Shown here piece by piece: positions 59,714-64,000 of a DNA stretch of 64,000 nucleotides. The notes under the pieces are model-generated. The model was not told where the DNA came from and ran no database searches. It was given only the letters and a program-made list of their open reading frames with translations. The DNA is from Emmonsiellopsis sp. PD_33 (Eukaryota > Ascomycota > Eurotiomycetes > Onygenales > Ajellomycetaceae). The stretch is taken from positions 1-64,000 of the forward strand of contig JANTQF010000087.1 in NCBI GenBank assembly GCA_032988165.1, written 5' to 3'. A program made the translations under genes and the position numbers. How positions within the stretch are numbered: position 1 is the first letter of the stretch; every line of letters begins with the position of its first letter.

Positions 59714-60814
59714 ATTTCCGGGTAACAAAACCATTCACGGGTCGCTGGCGAGGTACAGTTGAGAGAGGAAGTTCTCAGAAATGCAATACACCCTTCCCAG
59801 AACGTAGTTTCGAATCTTTCATTAATCATAGATAGCCATGCTGCTAGTCAATGCCTTTTCTAGAGACATTATCTAGAAATAGCCCTCGCCCAAAGGCACT
59901 CCATTGAGAGTAGGGAAATAATATCCCCATCTTGCAAACGGTTGGAGGGAATTCGGACCTCCATTCATGACTGAAATTAATATGGAAAATCTGAGGTCCG
60001 GCCAGTGGAAGGCCAGAACTGGGTGGGATATCTGGGTAGGCGCTGGCAAGCAAGCAATACCCGAGCTGCAATGGCGAGTTGAGTAGTGAGTGAAGAAAAA
60101 ACTTCATTCCCTGTCGGTCATATGGATGTAGCAGGCCAATACAAGGCAGACCATTTCCGGAGAGGGGTAGGCCATAGAGCGAATGTATGTATGTATGTGA
60201 GATAAGACAGGTTTTTTCCTTGGAACTACTCCAGGTATCGCCCTGTCTGGCTATCGGGACCTGGCCGGCAACCATGATCGATGGGTTGGGACAAGTCTAG
60301 ATCTGAATCGAGGACGTAAAGTCATTTCATGAACTGTGCTGTGTTGCGGGGGGAAGGCTATAGAAGCAGACCGGACGATGATATGAACGGAGGATCCATT
60401 CCACTTCTTAAAACGCAGAGACATGTTGAGAACTGGTCAAAGGGTGTCCTTGCGTTAGGTACAAGGGGTGGCCGGATAAATAGCAACGCGGGCCGGCGAA
60501 TCCTGGAACCTCAGACGTTCGGGCCGATTTTGCGGGGACGCTCAACCCCTGTCGATTCAGGGGCCAGGGGGTTCGACCCAACCCGAGGTCAAGAGAACAC
60601 AACAACACAGGAAATAAGCCGTTGCCGCTCATTGGAGTAGATTCTCTTCCTCATTAGATTGTCAGCTCGCGGAAAAACATTTATTTTGGTCCTTGTTTCT
60701 ACATCCTAGGGAAAATCAGAGCCGACAGAACTATCAATGGCATATATTAGTCTCTCCAAATATGTAATCCAATTAAAAAGTATCAAGAAAATTACACCAA
60801 CAAAGCTCCCAATC
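59714..60814. promoter_or_regulatory. Upstream region of the GH28 gene
   Basis: 1.1 kb between the GH28 start and the 3' end of the carboxylesterase. A TATG/GTAT repeat lies at 60185-60200. The frame 60329-60640 (+) has no recognisable content. It probably holds only the GH28 promoter and the esterase terminator. Confidence 0.5.
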
Positions 60815-62910
60815 TCATAGATCGCTCCGACTCTTCACCCCTCCCTCACCACCCGCGGGCGCCGTAAAATTTGCCGACGCATCCTCCTCACTAACCTTTG
60901 GCCCCAACGAACTCTGCAAAAACGCTCCTGGAGGCGCATACCCATTCAAATTCGTCGCGGCCTTACAAAGCTCCAAAAAGAAATCACACAATGACTCGCC
61001 TGCCTTCACGTTCTGCTCGTCCGTCACTAGACTAAATCCAAAATCGCCCACGTTCAACGTATTCGTGAACGCCTCGTCTTCCCCTGTGCCCGGGTGCGGC
61101 CACTCGATCGTTGGCGGGAGGTGAGGGTCTGCGCGGGCCTTGTTTGGATCGCCATGGATGGCGTGGCTGGTTAGGTAGCTTTGGTAGGCGGAGGCGACAC
61201 CGCTGAATAATGGGAGTATGTTAAACGGCATGGTTTTGTTGAGCAAATTGACGGGAATGGCGTCGTCGAAAAATGTCGCGAGGATGTCTGTGCCGTGTAT
61301 GCCCAGAGTGGCGCTATATTGCGCGTTGAACGTCTTGCCGAAGAATGCTTCGGTGACGTAGCGCGTGTTGCAGGTGAAAGAGCTGTCCCGGACAAAAGCC
61401 TTGGTGCGGTCCCGTACCAGCTTGAAGCGGCTGCCGGTTAGGTTAGCGGGAGGGTATTGGTCTAGGATGATTTCGAGGGCCTCTGAGGGTACGTAGCTCG
61501 GGATGATGGATTTGACGAAGTTGACGAATTGATCGTTTGTGACGACTTTGGGGTTTGAGAATAGTTCGGCTTCATTGGAGGTGTGGGAGATGATTAGGGA
61601 GTCGACGTCGCTCCAGTAGTTACCTATATCATGTCAATATAATGCCAAACTTGGTATTCGTATAAGGTGATATTACCAGTGATGTATTCAAGATTGGCCA
61701 GTTGTCGAATGAGAGTGCCATCAGTTGCGGGTCCCATGTTTGACGTCCCCTCCGGCGCTGCCCCAATAGCTGCGCGGTTTGCCTTCTTAAGCGTGTCTTC
61801 ATCCGCGGCTCGAAGGCAGGCCATGTCGCCTCCAGGGCATCCTGCGGCTTCTGCAAAAGTTTGGAACGTATCCTCCAGGGCACCATGGCGGTCGTAGAGG
61901 ATTTGGTACGCGGGACTCAACATGACCGCCTTCGAGAATAGGGGGTCTTGTTTGCCTCCAAAACCAACCAGATGATGGTAAATAGATCCTGCACCTGCAG
62001 ACTCACCCCACGCGCTTACTTGGGATTTATCGCCGCCAACAAGTTGGATAAAATCTTGAACCCACTGAAAAGCGGCACGCTGGTCCCATAACCCAAGGTT
62101 TGGAGTTCCCTCCTTTTCCATCGTTTTCCCGGCTAGCCAACCGTAAGCGCCAAGCTAGAGAAATGTTAGAACACACTGTTGTATAAACCAGGACCCAGCA
62201 GATACATATCGCATACCCTATAATTCATCGATGCAAATATTATTTCCCCCCCGGATGCCTTAATGGGGCCTGTTCCATCATAAAGTGGCAAAAGTGGAAA
62301 GTCACCAAAAGCCCCAGTGAACATCGACTTGCTCCCCAATGTATAGGCCCCTCCATATATCCAGACGACAACAGGCATCCGATGCTGGTCCGGCTCACGA
62401 ACAGCCTTTCCAGGGACCTGCAGGTCCAGGAATAAGCAATCTTCCGACGCGCCGCCAGAAAGAGCGCCTAATACGCCACTGAGGAGAACGGAGGCCGGTG
62501 TTTTGCCCAGTTGATCGGATCCGAAGAGCGTGAAAGGAAGTTCTTGAATGCAAGCCGGTCCATACTTGCCGTCTTGTATTCCAGGAGTCAGCTCCGGTGG
62601 TGCCGGTTTTGCGAATCGGAGATCTCCAACTGGAGGCGCAGCAAATCGGATGTTATTGAAATGGTATATCTATCGCGTTTATTAGTCGCTTGGGTTGTCG
62701 CATCGATTAATCCTTGAAAGATGAGAGGGTCCGTACATCGGCAATAGCATCATATCTTGCAGCGCGGTAAGTGGCATATGGGAGCGTCAAAATTGGCAAG
62801 CCATCTGGCCCTTCGTCAAAAGTGACCCCTAGGGCTGCATCGTGTGAGGACTGGTTATATCCCAACGCCAAGCCTGCTACACCCAGAGTCAATAGGGCTG
62901 AGAGAATCAT
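60815..62910 (-). CDS. Secreted type-B carboxylesterase
   Basis: Exons 62910-62737, 62669-62217, 62154-61677 and 61623-60815 give 637 aa. ATG 62910 opens straight into a signal peptide (MILSALLTLGVAGLALG); the longer open frame upstream begins only with GTG. The alpha/beta-hydrolase core shows IRFAAPPVGDLRF, SEDCLFLDLQVP, the oxyanion segment WIYGGAYTLGS, and the nucleophile elbow VSAWGESAGAGS (S261). These enzymes (PF00135: lipases, feruloyl or tannin-like esterases) cut carboxylic esters outside the cell; the substrate is unknown. The C-terminus is extended and ends in a Gly/Ser-rich tail. It is next to the GH28 pectinase, also secreted, in the same direction. Confidence 0.92.
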
Positions 62911-64000
62911 CGCGACTCTTTCAGGATCGCCCCTTCGTTTTGGTAGGTACAGACAGCCATTCTCAGGATCCAGAGCCACGGATACGGTCTTGTCTATATA
63001 TACAAATCCATAAACACGGGGGAGTGGGGAATGGGTGGGCTCACATGAAAAGGGGACTTCGACTCAAAGGGAGCTTGATCGACGGGGGCTAGTTTAGTGG
63101 TTAACTTAGGGCGGAAAAAATGCTCGCGTCGAAGAAGGATTGGCTATCTTGCGCCTGAGGGGAGCCGTTCGTGGTGGGATCTCTGAGTCTCGTCTCCGCA
63201 TTGACTCTGCCCCATGGGGTAGACTCCACTCGAACCCCATTGGCAGTTCCGCCGAATACATCCCTCAAGATAGAGAGGGATGGACAAGATCAAAAGCTTC
63301 ATGCTAAAGACACAGGGAAATTGGGCATATCCCTCCAATTATAGCGATGTTTTGAGGGCAATTGGTGTTTGTGAGCTGGGTTCGTGAGCGTCAAAGCCAG
63401 ATTGCCTCATGTTGGCCAATGCGAAACCTGCACTAAAAGCACAGAGATCAAGTTGGCGCTATTTGGTTCGGTCGAGTTTAGGGCTGGAGCTATCCCATCT
63501 TGCCGAGCCTCGGTCATGGAGACAGGGTTTGATCACACCACGAGAAACATGTTCGTTGTGGTGTGGCTAGCGAGAGAACCAGAGGAATTCATATCAAGGG
63601 CCCGTAACAAATCAGGAATTTTTCATTTTGCTGAAGCTGCCAAATTTGATAGTAGATATAGTTGTTGAACCCATCTCTTTCATAGAATTGTGGCCCATCT
63701 GCTAGTTTGCCTGCGAGCTAGCATAATAGAAATTCCCCAGGGCGAATTGATGAACTGCAATCGGAACTGCCATGATTCAGCATGTTTAACAGTTTGCTTT
63801 ATAGCTGGAATAGAATTCAGGAATCCGGGAATGAGCAAAACGAAATACGGCACGTCAACTAGTTCCTTTTGGAACTTCGTAACGCCACATAACCAATTGT
63901 CAATCGTCAAATCGGACCGAAAGCAGTCGTGGCGATCCGTGGTGTAACAAGCATAGAAAAGAAATGATTGCCTTGAACGGACCTGCTCCTTGACGCGACA
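62911..64000. other. Upstream region of the carboxylesterase to the window end
   Basis: The first few hundred bases hold the esterase promoter. The rest is balanced-composition DNA with only short frames (for example 63384-63668 + and 63680-63910 -) in which I see no known domain. A gene could begin outside the window. Confidence 0.5.

Overview
This 64 kb window is nuclear DNA of a filamentous ascomycete, most probably a eurotiomycete of the Aspergillus/Penicillium type. The genes have short introns (mostly 50-160 bp) with GT..AG ends and CTAAC/CTGAC branch sites. Intergenic DNA is long and rich in simple repeats, one retrotransposon shows RIP-like damage, and the gene content (XprG/VIB-1-type regulator, class I hydrophobin, GH11, AA9, GH28, cutinase) fits. 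Species cannot be named from the sequence. Almost every gene is spliced. I rebuilt the exons by hand, and each model below closes in frame.

Region 1 (1-21.4 kb) is an N-acetylglucosamine (GlcNAc) catabolic neighbourhood. In order it holds an UNC-93-like MFS transporter (-), GlcNAc-6-phosphate deacetylase (+), a class I hydrophobin (-), a divergent choline oxidase / betaine-aldehyde dehydrogenase pair, glucosamine-6-phosphate deaminase (-) and an intracellular GH3 protein with a C-terminal GNAT region (+). Deacetylase and deaminase take GlcNAc-6-P to fructose-6-P. The GH3-GNAT protein is the kind found in fungal GlcNAc clusters. No GlcNAc kinase is present. The choline pair (choline to glycine betaine) sits between the two core GlcNAc genes.

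Region 2 (22.4-41.7 kb) holds secreted plant-polymer enzymes and mobile DNA: an AA9 lytic polysaccharide monooxygenase with nine exons, a gene-poor 6.5 kb stretch, a GH11 xylanase, an APH-type kinase-like protein, an F-box protein, a complete but mutated Ty1/copia element (115-bp LTRs, ATATT target duplication), a cutinase and a dead DUF2236 (MpaB-type) gene.

Region 3 (41.7-52.9 kb) is a large gene-free territory around one NDT80/PhoG-family regulator of the XprG/VIB-1 type. Related regulators control carbon-starvation hydrolases, and Ndt80-like factors are often linked to fungal GlcNAc clusters.

Region 4 (52.9-64 kb), all on the minus strand, has a SET+MYND lysine methyltransferase-like protein, an amino-acid permease, a GH28 pectinase and a secreted type-B carboxylesterase.

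The genes together suggest scavenging of cell-wall polymers: chitin and GlcNAc, xylan, cellulose, pectin and cutin, with a carbon-starvation regulator in the same neighbourhood. No tRNA, rRNA or CRISPR array was recognised.
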